Source: Kribbella flavida DSM 17836 (GTDB lineage Bacteria; Actinomycetota; Actinomycetes; Propionibacteriales; Kribbellaceae). Taken from it: a stretch of 64,000 nucleotides of DNA. Each line of letters starts with the position of its first letter. The stretch's first letter is position 1. Of this stretch, positions 1 to 7,512 are shown piece after piece. The notes under the pieces were generated by a model. It searched no databases. It saw only the letters and a program-made list of their open reading frames with translations, and was not told the origin of the DNA. The stretch covers positions 1,054,001 to 1,118,000 of the forward strand of contig NC_013729.1 of assembly GCF_000024345.1 (NCBI RefSeq). Direction: 5' to 3'. The position numbers were made by a program, and so were the translations under genes.

Positions 1-792
1 GACCGTGCCGACGACTCGATCGGTCATCGCCTGCGCGAACTGCAGCTCCGACACCGCGAACTCCCGCGCGCGCTCCGGCCGGCCGATCTCGATCAGGCTC
101 ACCACGGTGTGCAGCCGGTTCGACGCCTCGTGGTTCTGCGCCTGCAGCGACTCGGCCAGGCTGCGGACAGCGTCCAGCTCGCCGAGCAGCGCCTGCAGTT
201 GGGTGTGGTCCCGCAGCGTCACGATCCGCCCGGACCGGGCCGGTTGCTGGTTCACCACGACGACGCCCTGCGCGCCGAGATGCAGTTCGTCGTACGCCGT
301 CCGGCCCTGGCCGAGCAGCTCCGCGAGGCCGGCCGGAAGGTGGAGGTCTTCGACCGTCGCATCCGGTGGGACCTCGCGCAGACCGAGCAGCCGCCGCGCC
401 TCGTCGTTGACCAGCTGGACGTGTCCGTCGGCGTCGATCAGCAGCAGTCCCTCGCGGGCGGCCCGCAGGACGCCCTGGTAGAAGTCGAGCATCCAGGCCA
501 GCGTCTGGGTCCCGATGCCGCGGGTGGCCCGACGGACCCGCCAGGAGACCAGCGCGTTGCCGGCGATCGCGACGCCGAGCATCAGGCTGGCGATGCCGAG
601 CATGGTCCGGGTCTCGGCCCGCAGCAGCTCGGACCAGCCGGGCGGCGTGATGCCGGCGGCCGCGGCGTCCCGGTCGGCCTGGGCGCGGGCGCGGCTGGCC
701 ATCGTGATCCAGACCATGGCGACCAGCACGGTGACCGTCGCGGTCTGCAGCCAGAGCACCTGGTGCCGCAGCTCCCACGACCGTCGTCTCAT
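1..792 (-). CDS. Sensor histidine kinase, DctS/CitA type (N-terminal part)
   Basis: Read on the minus strand from ATG at 792, this frame stays open for 264 codons to the window edge, so the C-terminal ATPase domain lies outside. Two membrane segments (about residues 11-30 and 64-84) are followed by a PAS-like segment (GLLLIDADGHVQLVNDEARR) and a dimerisation helix with QNHEASNRLH. That is the His-box form (HExxNRLH) of the SpoOB-like CitA/DcuS/DctS sensor kinases. It is divergent from a dicarboxylate symporter gene, so sensing of C4-dicarboxylates or citrate and control of that gene is the natural inference. The extracytoplasmic loop between the two membrane segments is only about 34 residues, short for a ligand-binding PAS domain. 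The partner response regulator would be expected beyond the left edge. Confidence 0.82.
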   Translation of the reverse strand, partial: MRRRSWELRHQVLWLQTATVTVLVAMVWITMASRARAQADRDAAAAGITPPGWSELLRAETRTMLGIASLMLGVAIAGNALVSWRVRRATRGIGTQTLAWMLDFYQGVLRAAREGLLLIDADGHVQLVNDEARRLLGLREVPPDATVEDLHLPAGLAELLGQGRTAYDELHLGAQGVVVVNQQPARSGRIVTLRDHTQLQALLGELDAVRSLAESLQAQNHEASNRLHTVVSLIEIGRPERAREFAVSELQFAQAMTDRVVGTV

Positions 793-963
793 GGCGACAT
801 TGTGCACACCAGTGCCCCCGCTGGTGGTCCCACGGCGATCCGGACGCTTCGGTACCCGCCGAACCGACGTGCTGCCGTGCGAACGATATGAACGAAATGC
901 GCCGTTGTCCTGTGCGTCACGTCACAGTTACTCAGAACCGCACCGCCCGGCCGAGGAGCCTGT
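793..963. promoter_or_regulatory. Divergent intergenic region, kinase / dctA
   Basis: These 171 bases separate the sensor-kinase start and the symporter start and must carry both promoters. A GAGGAG Shine-Dalgarno sequence lies at 953-958 before the symporter ATG. I could not pick out a convincing response-regulator operator by eye. Confidence 0.4.
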
Positions 964-2346
964 ATGTCGAGCACCGCACCCCGCCCCACCCCGGTCCGCA
1001 ACGACCGGACCCATTTTCTCTACATCGCCGTCATCGTCGCCGTCGCGCTCGGCATCGGTGTCGGCTTCCTGTTCTCCGACTTCGCGGTCGAGCTGAAACC
1101 GCTCGGCACCGGCTTCGTGAACCTGATCAAGATGATGATCAGCCCGGTCATCTTCTGCACCCTGGTGCTCGGCATCGGGTCGGTCCGGCAGGCCGCCAGC
1201 GTCGGCAAGGTCGGCGGCCTGGCGCTGCTGTACTTCGTGGTGATGTCGACCGTCGCGCTGGCGATCGGCCTGGTCGTCGGCAACCTGGTGCAGCCGGGGT
1301 CCGGCCTGAACCTGACCGACAAGCTGCGCGAGACCGGCCAGAGCCAGGCCGAGGGCGCGCACGCGACCACCACCGAGTTCCTGCTCGGCATCATTCCGAA
1401 GACGATCGTGTCGGCGCTGACCGAGGGTGAGGTCCTGCAGACCGTGCTGGTCGCGCTGCTGGTCGGCTTCGCGCTGCAGGGCATGGGCTCGAAGGGCCAG
1501 CCGATCCTGAACGGCATCGCGCACCTGCAGCGGCTGGTCTTCAAGGTGCTGGCGATGATCATGTGGGCCGCGCCGATCGGTGCCTTCGGCGCCATCGCGG
1601 CCGTCGTCGGCGCCACCGGCGGCGACGCGCTGATCAGCCTCGGCAAGATCATGCTGGCCTTCTACATCACCTGCCTGCTGTTCGTGGTGGTCGTGCTCGG
1701 CACGCTGCTGCGCGTGGTCACCGGTCTGTCGATCTTCCAGCTGCTGCGCTACCTGGGCCGCGAGTTCCTACTGATCGTGTCCACCTCCTCGTCGGAGACC
1801 GCGCTGCCGCGGCTGATCGGCAAGATGGAGCACCTCGGGGTGTCCAAGAGCGTGGTCGGCATCACCGTTCCGACCGGCTACTCGTTCAACCTGGACGGCA
1901 CCGCGATCTACCTGACGATGGCCTCGCTGTTCATCGCCGAGGCGATGGACCAGCCGTTCTCGCTCGGGCAGCAGATCTCACTGCTGGCGTTCATGATCAT
2001 CGCCTCGAAGGGTGCCGCGGGCGTCACCGGCGCCGGGCTGGCCACGCTGGCCGGCGGCCTGCAGTCGCACCGGCCGGAACTGGTCGACGGCGTCGGCCTG
2101 ATCGTCGGCATCGACCGGTTCATGTCCGAGGCGCGGGCGCTGACGAACTTCGCCGGCAACGCGGTCGCCACCGTGCTCGTCGGCCACTGGGTCGGTGAGC
2201 TGGACCGCGACCAGGTTCGTCAGGTCTTCGCCGGCGAGGACCCGTTCGACGAGGCCGCCTTCGCCGCCGGCGACACCCACGCCGGCGACGTCCCCGAGCC
2301 CGTCACCGCCGGTCCGGCCGGCGATGCTCAGGACCGCATTCACTAG
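964..2346 (+). CDS. dctA: Dicarboxylate/amino acid:cation symporter (DctA family)
   Basis: The 460-residue membrane protein belongs to the DAACS family (SLC1-like) of Na+ or H+ coupled carriers for succinate, malate, fumarate or glutamate. Diagnostic segments are visible in order: FVNLIKMMISPVIFCTL near residue 55, the serine-rich loop STSSSETALPRLI, PTGYSFNLDGTAIYLTMA, the ASKGAAGVTGAG hairpin, and the final DRFMSEARALTNFAGNAVAT with the conserved Asp and Asn of the substrate and cation site. The length is normal for the family. A GAGGAG ribosome site lies 5 nt before the ATG. Because the gene is divergent from a DctS/CitA-like kinase, C4-dicarboxylate uptake is preferred over glutamate, but the sequence alone does not decide the substrate. 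Confidence 0.9.
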   Translation: MSSTAPRPTPVRNDRTHFLYIAVIVAVALGIGVGFLFSDFAVELKPLGTGFVNLIKMMISPVIFCTLVLGIGSVRQAASVGKVGGLALLYFVVMSTVALAIGLVVGNLVQPGSGLNLTDKLRETGQSQAEGAHATTTEFLLGIIPKTIVSALTEGEVLQTVLVALLVGFALQGMGSKGQPILNGIAHLQRLVFKVLAMIMWAAPIGAFGAIAAVVGATGGDALISLGKIMLAFYITCLLFVVVVLGTLLRVVTGLSIFQLLRYLGREFLLIVSTSSSETALPRLIGKMEHLGVSKSVVGITVPTGYSFNLDGTAIYLTMASLFIAEAMDQPFSLGQQISLLAFMIIASKGAAGVTGAGLATLAGGLQSHRPELVDGVGLIVGIDRFMSEARALTNFAGNAVATVLVGHWVGELDRDQVRQVFAGEDPFDEAAFAAGDTHAGDVPEPVTAGPAGDAQDRIH

Positions 2347-2367
2347 AACCACCTGTCCCACCCCTCA

Positions 2368-2402
2368 CCAGTGCCCGTCAGCTCGCCGCTGACGGGCACT
2401 GG
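2368..2402 (+). terminator. Hairpin terminator after dctA
   Basis: A perfect 15-bp stem (2368-2382 with 2388-2402) encloses a 5-nt loop, 22 bases after the symporter stop. There is no U-tract, as is usual in high-GC actinomycetes. Confidence 0.75.
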
Positions 2403-2427
2403 TCTGTCCGGGGTACGGCGCTGGACG

Positions 2428-2433
2428 TACGCT
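2428..2433 (+). promoter_or_regulatory. Leaderless -10 element of ygfZ
   Basis: TACGCT ends 6 nt before ATG 2440 and there is no Shine-Dalgarno sequence. An upstream in-frame GTG at 2371 lies inside the dctA terminator stem and is rejected as the start. Confidence 0.55.
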
Positions 2434-2439
2434 GGTGAC

Positions 2440-3444
2440 ATGTCATCGAAGCGCAGCCCCCTGCTGGATCTGCCCGGCGCGGTCGAGGCCGACGGCCTGG
2501 ACGCCGGTGTCGCGGCGCACTACGGCTCCGACCTGCGCGAACAACGCGCTCTCGTCGCCGGCCAGAGGTACGTCGACCTGTCCCACCGGGACGTGGTCAC
2601 GATCAGCGGGCCGGACCGGCTCACCTGGCTGCACGCGCTGACCACCCAGTACTTCGAGGGCATGCGTCCGGGGACCTCGACCACGGCTCTGCTGCTGTCC
2701 CCGACGGGACACGTCGAGCACGCCATGTACGGCGTGGACGACGGCGAGACGTTCTGGCTGCACACCGAGCCCGGCGCCGCGGCCGCGCTGGTCGAGTGGC
2801 TGCAGAAGATGGTGTTCATGTCCCGGGTGGAGATCGCCGATGTCACGGACGCCTTCGCGATCGTCTGGCGTCCCGGCACCGCTCCGGCCGACGGACCGCT
2901 GACCCGCAGTGGCGGCGACTCGCTCGGTGGGTACGAGACGTTCCTGCCCCGCGAGGAGCTGTCCGCGTTCGCCGAGCTCGCCGGGCCGCCGGCCGGAGTC
3001 TGGGCCTACGAGGCGCTCCGGATCGAGGCGGGAGCGCCGCGGCTGGGCCTGGACACCGACGAGCGGGCGATTCCGAACGAGCTCGGCTGGCTCGGCATCG
3101 GCGTTCACCTGGACAAGGGCTGCTACCGGGGGCAGGAAACCGTCGCGCGCGTGCACAACCTGGGCCGGCCGCCGCGCCGCCTGGTCCGGCTGCACCTCGA
3201 CGGCTCGGTGGATCACCTGCCGGCCCACGGGTACGCCGTACGGGCCGGTGACAAGCAGGTCGGCTTCGTCGGGTCGGCGGCCCGGCACCACGAGCTCGGG
3301 CCGATCGCGCTCGCGCTGGTCAAGCGCTCGGTGGACCCCGCGGCCGAGCTGCAGGTGGTCGCCGAGGACCAGCCGACGGTGACCGCGACCCAGGAGCTGA
3401 TCGTGCATCCGGAGGTCGGGCTGCACGTGCGCGCCCGGCTGTGA
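2440..3444 (+). CDS. ygfZ: Folate-binding YgfZ/GcvT-like protein
   Basis: This 334-residue protein belongs to the YgfZ/IBA57 branch of the GcvT superfamily, tetrahydrofolate-binding proteins that help assemble or repair certain Fe-S enzymes. The family signature K-G-C-Y-x-G-Q-E is present as LDKGCYRGQETVARVHNLG at about residues 225-243, including the functional Cys. An N-terminal stretch, VVTISGPDRLTWLHALTTQ, matches the folate-binding fold. It is not the glycine-cleavage T-protein, because it is shorter and carries the YgfZ motif. It stands alone between the dctA terminator and an asparaginase gene on the same strand. The start at ATG 2440 is favoured by the -10 element just upstream. Confidence 0.88.
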   Translation: MSSKRSPLLDLPGAVEADGLDAGVAAHYGSDLREQRALVAGQRYVDLSHRDVVTISGPDRLTWLHALTTQYFEGMRPGTSTTALLLSPTGHVEHAMYGVDDGETFWLHTEPGAAAALVEWLQKMVFMSRVEIADVTDAFAIVWRPGTAPADGPLTRSGGDSLGGYETFLPREELSAFAELAGPPAGVWAYEALRIEAGAPRLGLDTDERAIPNELGWLGIGVHLDKGCYRGQETVARVHNLGRPPRRLVRLHLDGSVDHLPAHGYAVRAGDKQVGFVGSAARHHELGPIALALVKRSVDPAAELQVVAEDQPTVTATQELIVHPEVGLHVRARL

Positions 3445-3490
3445 GCCGAATCATCTCCAACAGAGGTTTTTGCCCCTGACTGCCGGGCCG

Positions 3491-3496
3491 TACAGT
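3491..3496 (+). promoter_or_regulatory. Leaderless -10 element of the asparaginase gene
   Basis: TACAGT ends 6 nt before GTG 3503 and there is no ribosome-binding site. Confidence 0.55.
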
Positions 3497-3502
3497 GCAG
3501 CC

Positions 3503-4504
3503 GTGACCGAACCTGTGATCGTGGCCGACGTCGTCCGCAGCGACTTCGTGGAAGGACACCACCGCGGCTCGGTGGTGGTGACGAATCCCGACGGCAGCGT
3601 CGAGTGGTCCGCCGGGGTGGTGGACCGGCCGATGTTCCCGCGCTCGTCGAACAAGCCGATGCAGGCGCTCGGCATGCTGCGTCACGGCCTCGACCTGGAC
3701 GGCGAGCTGCTCGCGCTGGCCGGTGCGTCGCACTCGGGTGAGCAGTTCCACCTGGACGGCGTACGGCGGATCCTGGCGGGCGTGGGGCTGGACGAGTCCG
3801 CGCTGCGTACGCCGCCGCAGTACCCGGTCGAGGACCACGTGCGGGACGCGTGGGTCCGGGCCGGCCATGGTCCGGAGCGAATCACCATGAACTGCTCCGG
3901 CAAGCACGCCGCGATGATCGCCACCTGCGTCGCGAACGGCTGGCCGATCCACGACCCCGCCCAAGAGACCAGCCCGGACGGCGTCTGGGGCGACGACGAC
4001 TACCGCTCGCCGCGGCACCCGCTGCAGCAGGCGATCCGGACCGCGGTCGAGGACTCGGCCGGCGAGAAGGTCGCGTACGTCGCGGTCGACGGCTGTGGCG
4101 CGCCGATCCTGGCCATCAGTCTGGCCGGGCTGGCGCGCTCCTTCGGGTTGTTCGCCGCCGCAGCGGAAGGAACGCTCGAGCGCCGGATCGCCGACGCGTT
4201 CCGGCAGTACCCGGAGTACGCCAGCGGGAGCAAGCGCGACGAGGCCGAGCTGATCCGCGCCGTTCCGGGGTTGTTCGGCAAGGTCGGCGCGGAGAGCGTG
4301 TACGCCGTCGGGCTGGCCGACGGTCGGGGGATCGCGCTGAAGATCGAGGACGGCAGCGCCCGCGCCCGGGCCGTGGTGATGGCCGCGGTGCTGAAGAAGC
4401 TGGGCGTCGAGCACGAGGTGATCGGCAAGCAGCTGCACGCCCCACTGCTCGGCGGCGGCGTCCAGGTCGGCTCCGTCCGCCCCCACTCCGCCACCTTCGC
4501 CTGA
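3503..4504 (+). CDS. L-asparaginase, Rhizobium-type (Asparaginase_II, PF06089)
   Basis: The 333-residue enzyme should hydrolyse L-asparagine to aspartate and ammonia. It belongs to the thermolabile Rhizobium etli-type class, unrelated to E. coli AnsA/AnsB. Family motifs are clear: FPRSSNKPMQ (the Ser-x-x-Lys pair), ALAGASHSGE (the second catalytic Ser), NCSGKHAAMIATC (the zinc-site Cys and Lys) and VDGCGAPILA (the second zinc Cys). GTG 3503 is chosen because a TACAGT -10 lies 6 nt upstream and the protein then begins TEPVIVADVVRSDF, as family members do. There is no signal peptide, so it acts in the cytoplasm. No ammonium or aspartate gene is adjacent. Confidence 0.9.
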   Translation: MTEPVIVADVVRSDFVEGHHRGSVVVTNPDGSVEWSAGVVDRPMFPRSSNKPMQALGMLRHGLDLDGELLALAGASHSGEQFHLDGVRRILAGVGLDESALRTPPQYPVEDHVRDAWVRAGHGPERITMNCSGKHAAMIATCVANGWPIHDPAQETSPDGVWGDDDYRSPRHPLQQAIRTAVEDSAGEKVAYVAVDGCGAPILAISLAGLARSFGLFAAAAEGTLERRIADAFRQYPEYASGSKRDEAELIRAVPGLFGKVGAESVYAVGLADGRGIALKIEDGSARARAVVMAAVLKKLGVEHEVIGKQLHAPLLGGGVQVGSVRPHSATFA

Positions 4505-4561
4505 CCACAGCCTTCACCCGTCGGCATTGTCACGGAAAGTGAGCGGGCTCACTGTGTGTTT

Positions 4562-4595
4562 GCTTGCAATTGCAAGCGTGCTGCTAGCACACTGG
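4562..4595. promoter_or_regulatory. Operator-like palindromes upstream of the XRE regulator
   Basis: A perfect 16-bp palindrome, GCTTGCAATTGCAAGC, lies at 4562-4577. A second dyad (GTGCT-GCT-AGCAC, 4578-4590) follows directly, and the whole sits within 40 bp of the regulator ATG. AT-rich palindromes of this kind are rare in this window. Autoregulation by the adjacent helix-turn-helix protein is the simplest reading. Confidence 0.55.
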
Positions 4596-4599
4596 GGCC

Positions 4600-5157
4600 A
4601 TGGCCAAGTTGAGTGATCGTGCCGCAGGTGCGGTGGGTTCGGTGGGGGAGTACCTCGCCGAGCAGCGCCGGCACGCGCAGTTGTCGCTGCGGCAGCTCTC
4701 CGACCTGGCCGGGGTGTCGAACCCGTACCTCAGCCAGATCGAGCGCGGCCTGCGCAAGCCGTCGGCCGACGTGCTGCAGCAGCTGGCCAAGGCGCTGCGG
4801 ATCTCCGCGGAGACCCTGTACGTCCGGGCCGGCATCCTCGACCCCGACGACGGCTCGGACGGCGCCGGCCGGGCCACCGGCGTGACCGACGCGATTCTGC
4901 TGGACCCGGCGCTGACCGAGCGCCAGAAGCGGGTCCTGCTGGACGTGTACGCGTCCTTCGTCCGGGAGAACGCGACGGACGACCAGCCGGACGACCCGGC
5001 GGACCCCGAGAAGACCGCGCCGGCGACGACGCCCGCGGCCCCCACGACCGCGGCCGAGAAGCCCGCGGCCCCGAGAACCACTGCCCGCAAGACCGCGTCC
5101 GCGCGCAAGCCGGCGGTCGCCAAGAGCGCGCCGGCCCGCAAGCCGGCGACCCCCTAA
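4600..5157 (+). CDS. XRE-family helix-turn-helix regulator upstream of hbhA
   Basis: This 185-residue protein has a clear XRE/Cro DNA-binding domain at about residues 15-75 (LSLRQLSDLAGVSNPYLSQI, then ERGLRKPSADVLQQLAKAL). A linker and a low-complexity Lys/Ala/Pro/Thr tail (about residues 130-185) follow. The tail resembles that of the next gene product and suggests polyanion or DNA contact. The order XRE regulator, HbhA-like protein, DUF2516 protein matches Rv0474-Rv0475-Rv0476 of Mycobacterium tuberculosis. It probably controls its own promoter and perhaps the next gene, 57 bp downstream. The DNA targets are unknown. Confidence 0.8.
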   Translation: MAKLSDRAAGAVGSVGEYLAEQRRHAQLSLRQLSDLAGVSNPYLSQIERGLRKPSADVLQQLAKALRISAETLYVRAGILDPDDGSDGAGRATGVTDAILLDPALTERQKRVLLDVYASFVRENATDDQPDDPADPEKTAPATTPAAPTTAAEKPAAPRTTARKTASARKPAVAKSAPARKPATP

Positions 5158-5214
5158 GCCCCTGCAGTTGCACGCACAGCTCAGTAGATCCGCTATGTCC
5201 CGAGGAGAAGCCTG

Positions 5215-5748
5215 ATGGCTACCCGTACCCCCGTCACGCCCCTGTACGTCATCGCCGGTGCCGGCGACCTGGCCGTGGAGAAGTTCCGCGCGGTCAGCGA
5301 GGACGTCAGCACCCGGTTCGCCCAGCTGGACCAGAAGGCCCTGCAGAGCACGCTGCAGACCGAGCTGACCAAACGTCAGGCCGAGCTGTCCAAGCGGCTC
5401 GAGGCGCTGGCCGTCGAGGCCCGGACCGTGCCGGCGAAGCTCCGCGAGCTGCCGGCCGTCGCCCAGGCCGGCCTCACCACCGTGCTCGGTCAGGCCGAGG
5501 AGACCTACGAGGACCTGGCCAGCCGCGGCGAGGAGATCGTCGCCCGGATCCGCAGCCAGAAGGCCACCGAGGACCTGGTCGCGCAGGCCGAGACCACGGT
5601 GAGCAAGGCCAAGGCCACCCGGACGACCACGAAGAAGACCGCCGACAGCGCCTCCCGCAACGTCAAGGCGACCGCCACCAGCGCCCGCAAGACCGCGAAG
5701 AGCGCCTCCAAGGCCGCGACCGACGCGGCCGCCAAGGTCGGCGACTGA
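5215..5748 (+). CDS. hbhA: Heparin-binding hemagglutinin (HbhA)-like protein
   Basis: The 177-residue protein has the HbhA layout: a short N-terminal segment (PLYVIAGAGDLAVEKFRAV), a long helical coiled-coil middle (about 25-125), and a Lys/Ala/Thr-rich C-terminal tail (about 130-177) with repeated K-A-T and S-A-R-K-T units. In mycobacteria the Lys-rich tail binds heparan sulfate and other polyanions. In a soil actinomycete a surface, lipid-body or nucleoid role is as likely as adhesion. There is no signal peptide, as in mycobacterial HbhA. A strong GAGGAGAAG ribosome site precedes the ATG. Synteny with the flanking genes supports the assignment. Confidence 0.8.
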   Translation: MATRTPVTPLYVIAGAGDLAVEKFRAVSEDVSTRFAQLDQKALQSTLQTELTKRQAELSKRLEALAVEARTVPAKLRELPAVAQAGLTTVLGQAEETYEDLASRGEEIVARIRSQKATEDLVAQAETTVSKAKATRTTTKKTADSASRNVKATATSARKTAKSASKAATDAAAKVGD

Positions 5749-5756
5749 CCGTAGTA

Positions 5757-5771
5757 CCGCCGCTGCGGCGG
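5757..5771 (+). terminator. Possible short hairpin after hbhA
   Basis: CCGCCGCTGCGGCGG can form a short GC stem 9 nt after the hbhA stop. It is short and has no U-tract, so this is a weak call. Confidence 0.35.
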
Positions 5772-5836
5772 GCTGGAAACACCGACGGGTGGTCCGAATC
5801 TGCCGCTGGGCAGAGGTGGGCCGCCCGTTGGCTTGT

Positions 5837-5842
5837 TAGGCT
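5837..5842 (+). promoter_or_regulatory. Leaderless -10 element of the DUF2516 gene
   Basis: TAGGCT ends 7 nt before ATG 5850, with no Shine-Dalgarno sequence. Confidence 0.5.
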
Positions 5843-5849
5843 CGTACGC

Positions 5850-6203
5850 ATGCACGCACTCGCCACGTTCCCGGTCCTGTTCCCGGGGTTCGGTAATCCG
5901 ATCGACGTCATCTGGTGGGTGCTGCTCGGCCTGAAGCTGGTCGCGCTGCTGGATGCCGTCTTCCGCCCCCGCGCGGTCTTCGTCGCCGCGGACAAACTGA
6001 CCAAGCCGGGCTGGGTGCTGATCCTGGCCACCTTCTCGCTGTCGCAGATCTTCCAGGGCTGGCTCAGCTTCTTCGGCCTGATCGGCATCGTCGCCGCCGG
6101 CGTCTACCTGGTCGACGCGCGACCGGCCCTGCGCGCCGCCACCGGCCGCGGCCGGGGCGGCGGCTGGGGGATCCGCCGCCGCCGCGGCCCCCGCCCGCTC
6201 TGA
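5850..6203 (+). CDS. DUF2516 small membrane protein
   Basis: The 117-residue protein has two to three hydrophobic helices (about 14-36, 52-70, 71-88) and an Arg/Gly-rich, positively charged C-terminus that should face the cytoplasm. It matches the DUF2516 family of actinobacterial membrane proteins represented by Rv0476, which also lies directly downstream of hbhA. Its function is not known. It probably has its own leaderless promoter, so it need not be cotranscribed with hbhA. Confidence 0.75.
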   Translation: MHALATFPVLFPGFGNPIDVIWWVLLGLKLVALLDAVFRPRAVFVAADKLTKPGWVLILATFSLSQIFQGWLSFFGLIGIVAAGVYLVDARPALRAATGRGRGGGWGIRRRRGPRPL

Positions 6204-6264
6204 CCCACACCCAGCCCTCCCCTCGCCGCACGCCGCCCCCACCGCCGCCGGCGCGCACTTCCCC

Positions 6265-6331
6265 CGCCGGGCCAGCCCTCCGCCGGGCCAGCCCCCGCCG
6301 GGCCAGCCCTCGCCGGGCCAGCCCCCGCCGG
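6265..6331. repeat. 15-bp tandem repeat, about 4.4 copies
   Basis: Units of CGCCGGGCCAGCCCY follow one another with almost no divergence (the first unit is 16 nt). An open frame crosses the repeat on the minus strand, but nothing else supports a gene there. Replication slippage is the likely origin. Confidence 0.8.
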
Positions 6332-6361
6332 CGCGCCTGCCGATGCCGGGGCGCACTTTCA

Positions 6362-6436
6362 TGGGTTAACCCTTCAAAGACAGGGTTGGCCCACCGGAAT
6401 TTGGTGGGCCAACCGTGCACCTGAGGGGTTAACCCA
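6362..6436. terminator. Nested dyads, likely bidirectional terminator
   Basis: A perfect 12-bp stem (6384-6395 with 6403-6414, 7-nt loop) lies inside two copies of the palindrome GGGTTAACCC (6363-6372 and 6426-6435), which can also pair with each other. It lies between the convergent DUF2516 and L,D-transpeptidase genes, where a shared terminator is expected. Confidence 0.6.
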
Positions 6437-6485
6437 CGAGAGTTCGGCTCAGGATCCGGGTGGGGCGGCGGAGGGGTGGGGTGGG

Positions 6486-7331
6486 TTACGAGCGGTAGAC
6501 GATGACCTTGTCGCCGACCTTCACCTGGTCGAACAGCCACTTGATCTTGGCCAGGTCGCGAACGTTCACGCAGCCGTGCGAGCCGCCGGCGTACCCGCGG
6601 GCGGCGAAGTCCGAGGAGTAGTGCACGGCCTGGCCGCCGCTGAAGAACATCGCGTACGGCATCGGCGAGTCGTACAGCTTCGACACGTGGTTGCGGCTCT
6701 TCCAGCCGACCGAGAACCCGCCTTCGCGGGTCGCCGTCTTCTGGGCGCCGAACCGGACGTCGAACTGCATTTTCACGGCACCGTCGACGACGTACCGCAG
6801 TTTGCGGCTGGTCTTGTCGATGCAGAGCGACACCCCGGTCGCGCAGCGCGGGTCCAGGGGCCTGCCGTTCACCACCGGAGGCGGCGGGAACAACTCGGTT
6901 TGGGTGGGTTCACGCGTCGCGGCCTTCAGCTGGTCCCAGGTGTTCTGGTCGACGTAGCCGAGCGCGGGAATGCCCTTCGAGGTCTGGAACTTCTTCACCG
7001 CGGACCGGGTCGACGTACCGAAGGAGGCGTCCAGCCAGCGCTTGTCCAGCAGCTTCAGCTGGATCAGCCGGGCCTCGACCTTGCGGACGTCGGGACTGGT
7101 GGCGCCGTTGCTCCACAGTGCCTTCGGGTAGATCGGCAGCTCACCGCTGACCTCGAACGGCACCGTCTTCAGGTCCGTGCTCGCCACCGGCGCGGCAGGG
7201 GCGGCGGTCGCTGAACTCGCGGTGCCCTCCAGCCCGTAGACCATCATCCCGGTCGCCGCCGCGGCGACGACGGCGCCGGCCATCACGTGCCGGACCGCCG
7301 ACATCCCCCGTACCCAGTTTCCCGTGCGCAT
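6486..7331 (-). CDS. Secreted L,D-transpeptidase with peptidoglycan-binding domain
   Basis: This 281-residue protein should form 3-3 cross-links in peptidoglycan outside the membrane. An N-terminal signal/anchor helix (VMAGAVVAAAATGMMVYGL, about 16-34) is followed by a PG_binding_1 domain (about 75-130, VEARLIQLKLLDKRW and FQTSKGIPALGYVDQNTW) and a YkuD catalytic domain (about 150-281). The latter carries the active-site motif SHGCVNVR with its catalytic Cys and the upstream AVHYSSDF. ATG 7331 is chosen over earlier starts because a GAGGGG ribosome site sits just upstream and a signal segment follows. Its place upstream of an SDR and mshA recalls LprQ (Rv0483) of mycobacteria. Confidence 0.88.
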   Translation of the reverse strand: MRTGNWVRGMSAVRHVMAGAVVAAAATGMMVYGLEGTASSATAAPAAPVASTDLKTVPFEVSGELPIYPKALWSNGATSPDVRKVEARLIQLKLLDKRWLDASFGTSTRSAVKKFQTSKGIPALGYVDQNTWDQLKAATREPTQTELFPPPPVVNGRPLDPRCATGVSLCIDKTSRKLRYVVDGAVKMQFDVRFGAQKTATREGGFSVGWKSRNHVSKLYDSPMPYAMFFSGGQAVHYSSDFAARGYAGGSHGCVNVRDLAKIKWLFDQVKVGDKVIVYRS

Positions 7332-7512
7332 CCGAACCCCTCGTGGTCGAACCGTCCCCCGCAGCAGGTGAATCCTCCTGCAGCAGTAGGACGTCCTCAC
7401 CGACCTGTTGGTTGGCACCGTTCGGTTTCCACGGTGCCGGGACAGCGTAGGGGGTGGAACGGACCCGGTACACCTGTGGAGGGCAAGTCGTGACCTGTTC
7501 CACACTGGGGCG

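Larger units (their letters stand above)
6204..6485. other. Non-coding region with tandem repeats and nested dyads
   Basis: No gene is supported here. The region holds 4.4 copies of a 15-bp GC-rich repeat at 6265-6331 and a symmetric dyad structure at 6362-6436. It separates two convergent genes. Confidence 0.7.

Noticed and set aside
2371..2439. Earlier GTG start for ygfZ
   Set aside because: The codon lies in the stem of the dctA terminator, and a -10 element lies downstream of it.
6265..6331. 15-bp tandem repeat read as a coding Trp-Pro-Gly-Gly repeat on the minus strand
   Set aside because: The frame has no start signal or flanking domain and lies between two convergent genes with a terminator. 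A simple slippage repeat explains it.
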